From Chitinispirillales bacterium (GTDB lineage Bacteria; Fibrobacterota; Chitinivibrionia; Chitinivibrionales; Chitinispirillaceae), in assembly GCA_031254105.1 (NCBI GenBank), contig JAIRVB010000044.1, forward strand, positions 21,748 to 85,747: a stretch of DNA of 64,000 bases, written 5' to 3'. Made by a program: the position numbers and the translations under genes. Of this stretch, positions 36,683 to 44,782 are shown piece after piece. A model generated the notes under the pieces. It was not told where the DNA came from. It did no database searches and was given only the letters and a program-made list of their open reading frames with translations. Positions within the stretch are counted from its first letter, which is position 1. Each line of letters opens with the position of its first letter.

Positions 36683-37708
36683 TTATTCCACCGCCAACAT
36701 CCATCCATAACGGTCTTTGATCTCTCCGTACTGAATCCCCTGTATTTCATTAAAGAGATGCCTCAGGGTTTCGCCGACTTCATTTTCCTTACCGAAGGTA
36801 AATTCCTTATCGCCTCTGATGATGGAGTAAACAGGGGTAATAATCGCCGCGGTCCCGCACGCGCCAACCTCTTTGAACTGAGTCAGTTCATCAAAACTCA
36901 CAGGCCTGCGTTCCACCTTCAAACCCATATCAGCGGCGATTGTCTGAATACTTTTATTTGTGATTGACGGCAGGATGGAATCTGAGTCCGGAGTCACGAA
37001 TCTTTTGTCATAAGTTATACCAAAAAAATTTGACGTACCGAACTCATCTATAAATTTACGTTGGGCGCTGTCGAGATACAAACTTATAGAGTATCCTCTG
37101 TCCTTACTCTCCTTATCGCCCAACATGCTTGCCGCGTAGTTCCCGGCAACCTTAACATTACCCACGCCTTTTGGAGCCGCGCGGTCATACGCCTCCTGTA
37201 CGCACGCCCTTACAGGAAAGAAACCATCCTTGTAATAAGGCCCTACCGGCATACCCATCACAATAAGTATATAATCCCGCGAAGGCCCCAAACCTATCTG
37301 TGCGCTTGTTCCTATCAGAAGAGGCCGGATGTAAAAACTCGCTCCTGTTCCGTAAGGAGGAATCCAGTCAAAATTGAGAGCGGCTGTTTTCTTTACAGCT
37401 TCTATAAAAAGTTCCACAGGAGGCGGCTCCATCAACACGCGGTTAGCGGTATCAATAATTCTGGCCGCGTTCTCTTCAGGCCTAAAAATTGCAACCGACC
37501 CATCTTTGCGCCTGAAAGCTTTCAGCCCCTCAAAACAGGCCTGACCATAATGCAGACACGCCGCCGCAATGTGAATGTTAAACATGGGATCCGTACAGAC
37601 CTCAACGCCGCTCCATTTTCCGTTTGTAAAATTTGCCCTCACGTATGCGTTTGTCTGCATATACTTAAAACCCAAGTTCAGCCAATCTATTGCCGCCGGC
37701 GTACTCAT
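36683..37708 (-). CDS. ilvE: Branched-chain amino acid aminotransferase
   Basis: A 341-residue fold-type IV PLP enzyme that catalyses the last step of leucine, isoleucine and valine synthesis, transferring the amino group from glutamate. It shows the long BCAT form: GQACFEGLKAFRRKDGSVAI, then FRPEENAARIIDTANRV, YIRPLLIGTSAQIGLGPS and the PLP-lysine segment GVGNVKVAGNYAASMLG. EVGACGTAAIITPVYSI closes the active site. The start ATG at 37708 has GGAGG upstream. It lies at the downstream end of the minus-strand branched-chain cluster, 126 nt from cimA. Confidence 0.95.
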   Translation of the reverse strand: MSTPAAIDWLNLGFKYMQTNAYVRANFTNGKWSGVEVCTDPMFNIHIAAACLHYGQACFEGLKAFRRKDGSVAIFRPEENAARIIDTANRVLMEPPPVELFIEAVKKTAALNFDWIPPYGTGASFYIRPLLIGTSAQIGLGPSRDYILIVMGMPVGPYYKDGFFPVRACVQEAYDRAAPKGVGNVKVAGNYAASMLGDKESKDRGYSISLYLDSAQRKFIDEFGTSNFFGITYDKRFVTPDSDSILPSITNKSIQTIAADMGLKVERRPVSFDELTQFKEVGACGTAAIITPVYSIIRGDKEFTFGKENEVGETLRHLFNEIQGIQYGEIKDRYGWMLAVE

Positions 37709-37726
37709 AATTTACCTCCAAAAAAC

Positions 37727-37811
37727 AATGCAGAAATAAAATGGCAGAATGCAGAAATAGTTTAAAATCAATTAATTCAGGATATTTAGATATTTGTTTT
37801 TATTTCTGCAT
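37727..37811. repeat. 15-bp perfect inverted repeat between ilvE and cimA
   Basis: AATGCAGAAATAAAA (37727-37741) and TTTTATTTCTGCATT (37797-37811) are perfect inverted copies. Further TTCTGCATT units follow to about 37842. Similar AATGCAGAA sequence recurs in other spacers (near 7445, 43138 and, degraded, 51090). It could terminate cimA transcription or be a small repetitive element. Confidence 0.5.
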
Positions 37812-37834
37812 TCTGCATTATTATTTCTGCATTA

Positions 37835-39430
37835 TTATTTATTTTTTTCCAAAGTGTCTTTCATCAGCTTATACATCAAGCTGTCGATAAGAGCAAGCCA
37901 CGACGCTTCGATCACGTCTTTGCTTACGCCGACAGTGCCCCATGTGCTTGTTTTATCGGAAGATTCTATAAGCACTCTTACCTTAGTGCCTGTCCCGTCT
38001 TTCGCGTCAAGAACACGCACCTTGTAATCGTCAAGTTTTACATTCGCTATCTGCGGGTAAAACTTTGTCAAAGCTTTCCTGAGAGCCTTGTCAAGCGCGT
38101 TGACCGGCCCGGCGCCATAATCCGCCGTATGTTCGAATTCACCATTTTCCCGTATGTGTATATTGATAGTCGCTTCGGAATTAGCGTCATAACCGTCACG
38201 CTTCCATTCCAGTACCCTAAAAGCTCCGACAGTAAACGGATCGCTGAACTGCCCTAACTCCCTGCGCGCGATAAGCTCAAAAGAGGCGTCCGCCGCTTCA
38301 AACTGATATCCGGCAGCCTCCATATCTTTTATCTTCGTAAGGACTTTCTGAACCGATGGGTCTTTCTTGTCCAAACCTTCCTTGATTTTGGAAAGTTTCT
38401 CAAGGATAGTAGCCGCCCCAGCCTGATCGCTCACCACAAACTGCCTTGTGTTACCCACAAGTTCAGGGTTTATATGTTCGAATGACTCTCGTACCTTCCG
38501 AACTCCGTCAGCATGAGCGCCCGCCTTATGAGAAAACGCAGCCTCTCCAACATACGGATGACGAATATTGGGAATCGTATTAGCAAGTTCCGCAACGTAA
38601 ATTGACGCAGACCGCATCATCCTAAGCTGTTCAGGGGTTACAAGATCAAACCCGCGCTTTATCTGAAGGTTAGGAATAATCGTACAAAGGTTAGCGTTTC
38701 CGCAGCGTTCGCCAAGACCGTTCATAGTTCCCTGCACATGCTGCGCGCCCTCTATAACGCCAAGACAGGAGGAAGCTTCAGCGCACCCTGAATCGTTATG
38801 CATGTGTACGCCAAATTTAACATCATCGCCCATTTTGGACTTTACTTCTCTGAATATTTTGAGAAACTCATCCGGTAAAAGTCCGCCGTTAGTATCGCAG
38901 AGAACCAAGCAGTCCGCCCCCGCGTCTTTAGCGGCTTCCAAAGTCTTAACAGAGTATTCGGGATTGGCCTTGTATCCGTCAAAGAAGTGTTCCGCATCGT
39001 AAACCACTTCCCCCATATTCTTTTTAAGAAAGCGAACGGAATCGTTGATCATGATCAGGTTTTCTTCAAGCGTAGTATTTATCACCTGTAAAACATGCAG
39101 ATCCCACGTTTTGCCGAATATCGTGGCAACGCCTACCCCGGTAGAGATAAGCGCCTGCATAAACGGGTCATCTTCCACCTTATTGCCGGGGCGCTTTGTA
39201 GAACCAAACGCCGCGATTTTTGCTTTCAGATTCATCTTTTTGATACGGATGTAAAACTCCGTGTCAATCGTATTCGTAGGATTAGGCCACCCGCCCTCAA
39301 TGTAATTCATTCCGATTTCGTCAAGCTTCGCTGCAATGTGGAGCTTGTCATTGAGTGAAAGGCTGATGCCGAGGGCCTGGTTGCCGTCGCGCAATGTTGT
39401 GTCGTAAATGTCTACCTTGTGCATCTCCAT
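37835..39430 (-). CDS. cimA: (R)-citramalate synthase
   Basis: A 531-residue HMGL-like enzyme of the CimA type. It condenses pyruvate and acetyl-CoA to citramalate, bypassing threonine in isoleucine synthesis. VDIYDTTLRDGNQALGISLS is the catalytic N-terminus. YIEGGWPNPTNTIDTEFY and AAFGSTKRPGNKVEDDP are typical of this long CimA clade rather than of LeuA. The HxH metal motif appears in FGVHMHNDSGCAEASSCLG, and a C-terminal LeuA-type regulatory domain (~380-531) provides feedback control. It belongs to the minus-strand cluster. The ATG at 39430 (or the ATG two codons on) follows AAAGGA. LeuC/LeuD, needed to process citramalate, are not in the window. Confidence 0.93.
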   Translation of the reverse strand: MEMHKVDIYDTTLRDGNQALGISLSLNDKLHIAAKLDEIGMNYIEGGWPNPTNTIDTEFYIRIKKMNLKAKIAAFGSTKRPGNKVEDDPFMQALISTGVGVATIFGKTWDLHVLQVINTTLEENLIMINDSVRFLKKNMGEVVYDAEHFFDGYKANPEYSVKTLEAAKDAGADCLVLCDTNGGLLPDEFLKIFREVKSKMGDDVKFGVHMHNDSGCAEASSCLGVIEGAQHVQGTMNGLGERCGNANLCTIIPNLQIKRGFDLVTPEQLRMMRSASIYVAELANTIPNIRHPYVGEAAFSHKAGAHADGVRKVRESFEHINPELVGNTRQFVVSDQAGAATILEKLSKIKEGLDKKDPSVQKVLTKIKDMEAAGYQFEAADASFELIARRELGQFSDPFTVGAFRVLEWKRDGYDANSEATINIHIRENGEFEHTADYGAGPVNALDKALRKALTKFYPQIANVKLDDYKVRVLDAKDGTGTKVRVLIESSDKTSTWGTVGVSKDVIEASWLALIDSLMYKLMKDTLEKNK

Positions 39431-39449
39431 TAAAAAATTTGTCCTTTGT

Positions 39450-39560
39450 CTAACGATAACGTTTTTTGAAATATACTACAAACTCCGCGACTATCAGTAT
39501 GATTTCATCACAGTATTCAACAATATGTCCCAGCACATCCCTGTCACGTTCTTTCAGCAT
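39450..39560 (-). pseudogene. Truncated HepT-type (DUF86) HEPN toxin
   Basis: A 36-codon frame, MLKERDRDVLGHIVEYCDEI and on to FKKRYR, matches the first helix of HepT/DUF86 HEPN toxins and then stops. Its ATG overlaps the end of the MntA-type gene, which is the normal toxin-antitoxin layout. The R-x4-6-H active motif and later helices are absent, so the toxin is dead. Confidence 0.65.
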
Positions 39561-39855
39561 AAAGCAGCACCTCTTCTTTGGCGATTCTGTTAAGAAATTT
39601 TTCTTCCAACGCCCCGGTTGTCAGCAAATCAACCTTTGCGTTTAAAGACCTTTCCAAATCGCCGTAAACCTCGCATAATCTGAAATAATCCATATCAGCC
39701 GGAACATCAACCCTAATATCAATATCGCTTTTGGCCTTTGCGTCTCCACGGGCGTAGGAACCAAATAAATACATTCGCACAAGCTTATGCCGCTTGGCGA
39801 CAGGCATAACTTTCTGCCGGATCTCCTCAATCGTGTATCTTGGCTTTCTTTTCAT
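39544..39855 (-). CDS. MntA-type antitoxin nucleotidyltransferase
   Basis: A 103-residue minimal nucleotidyltransferase of the MntA/MJ0435 type. The signature RMYLFGSYARGDAKAKSDID contains GS-x(9)-D-x-D, followed by the acidic strand KVDLLTTGAL. In intact HepT/MntA modules this enzyme AMPylates and silences the HEPN toxin encoded just downstream. Here the downstream partner is truncated, leaving an orphan antitoxin. The start at 39855 is supported by GGAGAGGG; the frame is open 7 codons further. It lies between cimA and the FISUMP/template-repeat region. Confidence 0.82.
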   Translation of the reverse strand: MKRKPRYTIEEIRQKVMPVAKRHKLVRMYLFGSYARGDAKAKSDIDIRVDVPADMDYFRLCEVYGDLERSLNAKVDLLTTGALEEKFLNRIAKEEVLLYAERT

Positions 39856-39929
39856 AAAACCCTCTCCTGTACCCAAAATACATCAAAACCAAAAAATAAG
39901 GGGAGGCGGACAGCCGCTCTCCCCCAACA

Positions 39930-40112
39930 CAGTCCTGCGCACACCTTAGGGAGTTACCGTTGCCCTTGTTGTTGGTGTTCTCATTCACATTCTCGCTGCC
40001 CGAATTCATGTTCCGGTTGTACGCACCGTTGCCGTCCACCAGTTGCCGTTGCCGCCAACGTTGTTGAACGTGCCATTGGTGTTGCGGTTGCCGCCAGGCA
40101 AAGCCGAGAAAC
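39930..40112 (-). repeat. Template-repeat-like (TR) sequence of a diversity-generating retroelement
   Basis: This 183-bp stretch, read on the minus strand, matches the last 196 bp of the FISUMP gene and ends sharply at both sides. Where the two differ by substitution, 25 of 27 changes are at adenines of this copy. About a dozen AAC codons (for example GGCAACGGCAACTGG) stand where the gene has Tyr, Phe, Leu, Ser, Gly or Arg codons. The last ~20 bp (CTAAGGTGTGCGCAGGACTG) are identical in both, as expected for the initiation region. This copy lacks 13 nt present in the gene, and two positions (AGC, CGG) differ at non-adenines, so it may be decaying. It has no start codon and is not a gene. Confidence 0.82.
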
Positions 40113-40129
40113 ATAGCGGAATCTTTCAT

Positions 40130-40390
40130 TAGTTAAGGGAAGGTTTCTTTAATAGAAAAATTCCAATAACTGTTACTTATGCTCTCCCGCATAAAACCGC
40201 GCGGGGGGGAACGTTCCGCTGGACTGAATATGGGTACGCTTCCGCAATCTTAGTGTTAGTATTGCGGAACTCTGCCCGTGCAAAAAATATATTTGGCGCG
40301 GCCGCCTAACGGCGGATTTTATTTAAAACAAAAAACCGTACCGTATACTCTTCTGATTAAGCAGCGTTGTTTGCCTTACGGCTAACAACG
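40130..40390. other. Spacer between TR and VR, no reverse transcriptase
   Basis: About 260 bp with small GC-rich inverted segments (GCGGCCGCCTAACGGCGG near 40299). No open frame of useful length and no reverse-transcriptase or accessory-protein gene is present. Confidence 0.5.
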
Positions 40391-40425
40391 GCAGGTAAAG
40401 CATTGCTACGCTATGCTTTGCCTGC
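40391..40425 (-). promoter_or_regulatory. Hairpin/cruciform directly after the variable repeat
   Basis: GCAGGTAAAGCAT (40391-40403) and ATGCTTTGCCTGC (40413-40425) form a 13-bp stem (one G-U) around a 9-nt loop, one nucleotide beyond the FISUMP stop codon. Diversity-generating retroelements commonly carry such a hairpin just 3' of the variable repeat, where it aids retrohoming. The position here fits that role. No U-tract follows, so it is a poor intrinsic terminator. Confidence 0.65.
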
Positions 40426-40426
40426 T

Positions 40427-41680
40427 TCAGTCCTGCGCACACCTTAGGGAGCGACCGTAGCCCTTGAGGTAGGTGCGCTCATCCACATTCTCGTAGCCCG
40501 AAAACATGTTCCAGTAGTACGCACCGCCGCCGCCCTCCGTGGCCGTCCACCAGCCGCCGTAGCCGCCAACGAGGAAGAACGAGCCATTGGTGAAGCGGTA
40601 GCCGCCAGGCAAAGCCGAGAAACCAAATTCATCCGTAACGGCAGGAGTGTCTTCATCAACCTCCCACCAACCAACGCTTGATTTAAGTTTAGTTCCTGCA
40701 CCAATCCAAATATTAAAATTAACCCCGTCAAATTCCTTAGTTTCCATCGTTTCCATCGTACCTCCCACCGCCCGGCCCAAGTCATCCCAATCTTTACGAG
40801 TAGGCAAACGCCAACCTTGAGGACACGCTTTCATCGCAGTATTCCAATCGTACAATCTTCCATATTTTTCACAATTGGATCTATCATCTTCATAACACCA
40901 GCTGTTGCCGGTTTCATAGTTAAGATTCTCCGCCATCCATGTATATTTGCCGATTTTCACAGTACGGTATTTCTGACCGTCACGGCTGTCAGTAAAGTAA
41001 GAGGAAATCTTCTTAAATCGTTTCTGTTCTTCCGCTAACCGTTTTTGTTCCTGCGCTAACTCTTTTTTGCTTTTTTGGCGTTTCGTATCAATCTCCTCTA
41101 CATCTACACTCGCAATGTCAACGCCTATCAGAACTAAATGCCCCTTGCTCTTTCGGAACGTAACAGGTATTTTTATCTGATGGTCTTTATTTTCAAGCGC
41201 AAGCCCTACAAGAACTATCTTGCCCTTACGCTCAACTTTAGCGGCCTTCCGATTCACGTTAATATCATCAACTACAAAATCCTTAAAAACTTGTGTAGCA
41301 TTAGATTTAACATGTTCTCCAATCAATTCCTGTAATTGACCAATAAAAGAGTTGTTCTCAGACTTGGGCGGCTGTTCTACAAGCGTTTTTACGCCGCCTA
41401 TAATCAGCTCTTTCATCGCGCCCGCCGCTAACGCACCGGAAAAACCGCTGTTACTGCTATTACCTAAAAGCTGTTGGGCAGTCGATACGTAAACAGCATC
41501 AACATCAACAAACTTAGAGAACTTTTCCCAATCACGGTTTTCTACCGCGGAAGATATAGATTTCAGGGCAAAAGATGGTGTTCCTTTGTAATAGATGTAC
41601 GAACCTGCAGATAAAACAGTCAATACAATAACAATAACTCCAACTAAAAAAACAGACTTCATAGAAACCGTTCTACTCAT
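40427..41680 (-). CDS. Membrane-anchored FISUMP-domain protein, DGR target
   Basis: A 417-residue protein. Residues 8-28 (KSVFLVGVIVIVLTVLSAGS) form an N-terminal membrane anchor. Residues ~30-190 resemble DUF2939, with ALKSISSAVENRDWEKFSKF. A Lys/Glu/Gln-rich coiled coil covers about 198-228. The FISUMP domain starts near 232 (FTDSRDGQKYRTVKIGKYTW) and shows MAENLNYETG, YGRLYDW, ACPQGWRLPTRKDWDDLG and FSALPGGYR, ending in SLRCAQD. FISUMP is a C-type-lectin/FGE-like fold used by Fibrobacter surface proteins and a plausible scaffold for ligand binding. The last 65 residues are the variable repeat described above. The ATG at 41680 follows AGGAAAG. The gene interrupts the branched-chain cluster between leuB and cimA. 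Confidence 0.85.
   Translation of the reverse strand: MSRTVSMKSVFLVGVIVIVLTVLSAGSYIYYKGTPSFALKSISSAVENRDWEKFSKFVDVDAVYVSTAQQLLGNSSNSGFSGALAAGAMKELIIGGVKTLVEQPPKSENNSFIGQLQELIGEHVKSNATQVFKDFVVDDINVNRKAAKVERKGKIVLVGLALENKDHQIKIPVTFRKSKGHLVLIGVDIASVDVEEIDTKRQKSKKELAQEQKRLAEEQKRFKKISSYFTDSRDGQKYRTVKIGKYTWMAENLNYETGNSWCYEDDRSNCEKYGRLYDWNTAMKACPQGWRLPTRKDWDDLGRAVGGTMETMETKEFDGVNFNIWIGAGTKLKSSVGWWEVDEDTPAVTDEFGFSALPGGYRFTNGSFFLVGGYGGWWTATEGGGGAYYWNMFSGYENVDERTYLKGYGRSLRCAQD
40428..40623 (-). repeat. Variable repeat (VR) at the 3' end of the FISUMP gene
   Basis: These 196 bp encode residues ~353-417 of the FISUMP protein and pair with the template-like copy at 39930-40112. Substituted codons cluster at surface-loop-like positions of the domain: the aligned pairs (gene/template) include YRF/NRN, FL/NN, GYGG/GNGN and TYL/TNN. 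The 3' 20 bp and the 5' segment TTCTCGGCTTTGCCTGGCGG are unchanged. Confidence 0.82.
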
Positions 41681-41914
41681 TGAGAACTTTCCTATTATTT
41701 TTTAGAAATAAATAAATTCGGTATTATCTGCAAAGAATCTATCCACTGAAACTTGCTCATCGTTCCGCTATTTGTTCCGCCTGCAATGCCAATACAGCAA
41801 TGAGATTTGTGGATGCCACCGGCAGATTCATGCTGACAAACGAAAAAAAAGCGGCGGGACAAAACCAATTTCAACACCAGCACGATATTTGCCCGCCCAC
41901 CCCTTAAAAATTTT

Positions 41915-42976
41915 TTATATCAGAGACGCTACCAAATCCCCAACTTCCTTCGTCCCCATCCCCATGCGGCCTGCGGAAAGGCTTTTTATTTTGCCGGATG
42001 ACAACGCGTCATTTACAGCTTTGTCAATCGCCGCGGCAGCAGCAGTTTCTCCCAATGTGTCAAGCATCATCCCGCCCGCGCAGATAGCGGCTAAGGGGTT
42101 AATAATATTCTGACCTGTATACTTCGGAGCGCTTCCGCCGATAGGCTCAAACATGGAAACGCCGCTTGGGTTAATGTTGCCGCCCGCCGCGATACCCATT
42201 CCGCCCTGAACCATAGCGCCAAGGTCGGTTATTATATCGCCGAAAAGATTTTCCGTCACGATCACGTCATAAAATTCGGGGCTTTTAACCATCCACATAG
42301 TGCATGCGTCAACATGATTGTAATCCTGCTTAATATCCGTGTAATCGGCGTCTCCAACTTCCTTGTGAACTCTGACCCAAAGATCGCCGACGTGAGTCAG
42401 CACGTTATTCTTGTGAACGAGCGTCAGCGTCTTCTTTTTATTACGCTTGCGCGTCAACTCATAAGCGTAGCGCACGCAGCGTTCAACTATCGGGCGCGTA
42501 TAGCACATGACCTGCGTGGCAACCTCGTTTTGCGTTCCCACCATCGTAGCTCCGCCCATTCCGGTATAGATACCGCCGCTGTTCTCGCGGATCACTACAA
42601 AGTCAATATGTTCGGGGCCTTTATCTTTTAATGGTGTTTCCACATTAGGATAAAGCTTGACAGGACGCAGGTTAATGTATTGGTCAAGAGCAAAACGCAG
42701 CTTGAGCAAAATTCCTACCTCAAGGATTCCCGGCTTGACTTCAGGGTGGCCGATAGCGCCCAAAAATATTGAGTCGTGTTTGGCAAGCTCATCAATATTT
42801 GACTGCGTGAGCGTTTCGCCGGTTTTGAGGTAACGCTCGCCGCCAAAATCATAATTTGTATAGTTGAGCTTTACGCCGTGTTTCGCGCAAGCCGCGTCCA
42901 TTACCTTTACGCCTTCGTTGAGTACTTCGGGGCCGGTTCCGTCCCCGCCCATCAGAGCGATATTATACGATTTCAT
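41915..42976 (-). CDS. leuB: 3-isopropylmalate dehydrogenase
   Basis: A 353-residue isocitrate/isopropylmalate dehydrogenase-family enzyme. It shows ALMGGDGTGPEVLNEGVKVM at the start, RENSGGIYTGMGG (substrate loop) and DACTMWMVKSPEFYDVIVTE, with metal-binding acids in NLFGDIITDLGAMVQGGMG and the NAD loop PIGGSAPKYTGQNIINP. It oxidises 3-isopropylmalate with NAD in leucine synthesis and may act on 3-methylmalate in the citramalate route. It lies 183 nt after leuA on the same strand. A tartrate-type or homoisocitrate activity cannot be excluded by eye, but the neighbours favour LeuB. Confidence 0.9.
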   Translation of the reverse strand: MKSYNIALMGGDGTGPEVLNEGVKVMDAACAKHGVKLNYTNYDFGGERYLKTGETLTQSNIDELAKHDSIFLGAIGHPEVKPGILEVGILLKLRFALDQYINLRPVKLYPNVETPLKDKGPEHIDFVVIRENSGGIYTGMGGATMVGTQNEVATQVMCYTRPIVERCVRYAYELTRKRNKKKTLTLVHKNNVLTHVGDLWVRVHKEVGDADYTDIKQDYNHVDACTMWMVKSPEFYDVIVTENLFGDIITDLGAMVQGGMGIAAGGNINPSGVSMFEPIGGSAPKYTGQNIINPLAAICAGGMMLDTLGETAAAAAIDKAVNDALSSGKIKSLSAGRMGMGTKEVGDLVASLI

Positions 42977-43159
42977 AACGCAGTTAAAACCTTTCGTTTA
43001 TTTTGATACTTTAGAAATACAGACCGGACATATAATCGTTTTACTCAAAATAATAATGCGGAAAAGAATACAACACTAAACAATTTCTTATTTTGACCTG
43101 TTTACGCATTAACAACTTACGCTGAGATAAACAAGTTCTGCATTATTACTATTCTTCCA

Positions 43160-44782
43160 CTAGTCAACTCCGAACTTATCCATTAACTCGCCGATATACG
43201 ATTTTTTTCTCCCATCGGCCAGCGGCACCCTGCGGTTGAACTTCTTCATCCGCGCGATTTTATTGACTACATTCATGTAAGCGTTAGCCGACGCCTGAAC
43301 GATATCAATGTCTACGCCGCTGCCCACAAAAGAGCCTTCCGCCGCAGATGCGCGAATCGTAACCTTAGCAAGCGCCTTGCGCCCCTCTGTAATTGAGGCT
43401 AAGCTGAAATCATCTATCTCTATTTTATCTATTCCATCTTTAGCGATAATCTTGTCAATAGCTTTCATCGTCGCTTCAAAAGCGCCGTAGGCGCAGGCCA
43501 CAGCCGGCTTGTCAGATTTTCCGTCAACGGCGATACGCACCGCGGCGGTCGGTACGGTTCCAACGCCGCTTGAAACGTTAAGATATCTGAGGACATACTT
43601 ATCTTCAAAATCCTCGCCATCCCCATCGCGCGTCTCCACTAACGCCACTAAATCATCATCATAAATCGTACCTTTTTTATCAGCAAGCATCTTAAACCTC
43701 GCGTAGATGCTCTCCATATCATAAGTACCTTCAGCATACCCCAAATCCGCAAGACGCGTCTTTACCATATTGCTCCCTGAACGGCTTGTGAGATTCATGC
43801 GGTTATCCTTGAGTCCTATTGACTGAGGAGTCATAATCTCATAAGTATTCTTCGCTTTAAGAACTCCATCCTGATGAATTCCCGAAGAATGAGCGAAAGC
43901 GTTGCTCCCCACAATAGCCTTATTGGGCTGAACGGGCATATTGCAAATCTCGCGCACAAGTTTACTTGTACGCATGATCTCCCGCGTGTTAATATCAGTA
44001 TACGTCTTTAAAAAATCAGACCTTAACTTAATAGCCATAACTATCTCTTCAAGCGCGGCGTTTCCGGCCCTCTCCCCTATGCCGTTTACCGTACACTCCA
44101 CCTGTCTTGCGCCGTGAGCGACCGCGGTAAGAGAATTGGCGGTTGACATACCTAAATCATTATGACAGTGTACCGATAGTACGACATTTTTATCATTGAT
44201 AATAGATACGCGCTCAAAAAGCATCTTAATAATTGACCCAAACTGCTCAGGCAGCGTATACCCAACAGTATCAGGAATATTAATAGTAGAAGCGCCCGCC
44301 TTTATCGCGGTCTCTACAACTTTACATAAAAAGTCTTTGTCCGTTCTGCCGGCGTCCTCGGCGGAAAATTCCACATCATTACAAAGTTTGCGGGCGGTTT
44401 TGACGCTGTCTCTGATAAGCGAGAGTACCTGATCCTCAGATTTGCGTAATTTTTTCTCAATATGAATGCCTGAAGTCCCTAAAAAGATATGAACTCTAGG
44501 ACGCTCGGCAGGCTTCACAGCCTTGGCGCATGCGACAATATCCTTCTCCACAGCGCGCGCCAAACCGCATATTCCCACCCCTTTAACCTCGCGGGCAATA
44601 GTCGAAACCGACTCAAAATCCCCGGGCGAAGAGATAGGAAATCCCGCCTCAATAAAGTCAACCTTCAGATGCGCGAGCTGCTTTGCAATCCGGAGTTTCT
44701 GCTCCACCGAAAGACTCGACGGCGCAGCCTGCTCGCCGTCACGCAACGTAGTATCAAAAATGATTACCTTTTCCTTTTTCAC
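43160..44782 (-). CDS. leuA: 2-isopropylmalate synthase
   Basis: A 540-residue LeuA. The catalytic HMGL domain starts VIIFDTTLRDGEQAAPSSLS, with DFIEAGFPISSPGDFESV, the metal-binding HxH in LSVHCHNDLGMSTANSL, and NGIGERAGNAALEEIVMAI. The linker and C-terminal regulatory domain (~395-540) carry the leucine-feedback fold. It condenses 2-ketoisovalerate with acetyl-CoA, the first step of leucine synthesis. The start is the GTG at 44782 with GAGGA upstream. It stands between a palindromic repeat cluster (toward ilvC) and leuB. Confidence 0.95.
   Translation of the reverse strand: MKKEKVIIFDTTLRDGEQAAPSSLSVEQKLRIAKQLAHLKVDFIEAGFPISSPGDFESVSTIAREVKGVGICGLARAVEKDIVACAKAVKPAERPRVHIFLGTSGIHIEKKLRKSEDQVLSLIRDSVKTARKLCNDVEFSAEDAGRTDKDFLCKVVETAIKAGASTINIPDTVGYTLPEQFGSIIKMLFERVSIINDKNVVLSVHCHNDLGMSTANSLTAVAHGARQVECTVNGIGERAGNAALEEIVMAIKLRSDFLKTYTDINTREIMRTSKLVREICNMPVQPNKAIVGSNAFAHSSGIHQDGVLKAKNTYEIMTPQSIGLKDNRMNLTSRSGSNMVKTRLADLGYAEGTYDMESIYARFKMLADKKGTIYDDDLVALVETRDGDGEDFEDKYVLRYLNVSSGVGTVPTAAVRIAVDGKSDKPAVACAYGAFEATMKAIDKIIAKDGIDKIEIDDFSLASITEGRKALAKVTIRASAAEGSFVGSGVDIDIVQASANAYMNVVNKIARMKKFNRRVPLADGRKKSYIGELMDKFGVD

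Noticed and set aside
39930..40112. Plain pseudogene copy of the FISUMP gene end
   Set aside because: Random decay would spread changes over all bases; 25 of 27 substitutions are on adenines, and similarity ends sharply at both borders.
39787..40129. Open frames on both strands across the template repeat
   Set aside because: The frames shift relative to the FISUMP domain and have no start. The adenine-specific difference pattern shows the region is a template-like copy, not a gene.
37835..44782. Possibility that cimA is a second leuA
   Set aside because: The sequence has the GNQALG and SWEPNP-like (GGWPNPTNT) features of the long CimA clade, distinct from the GEQAAP start of the leuA gene at 43160.
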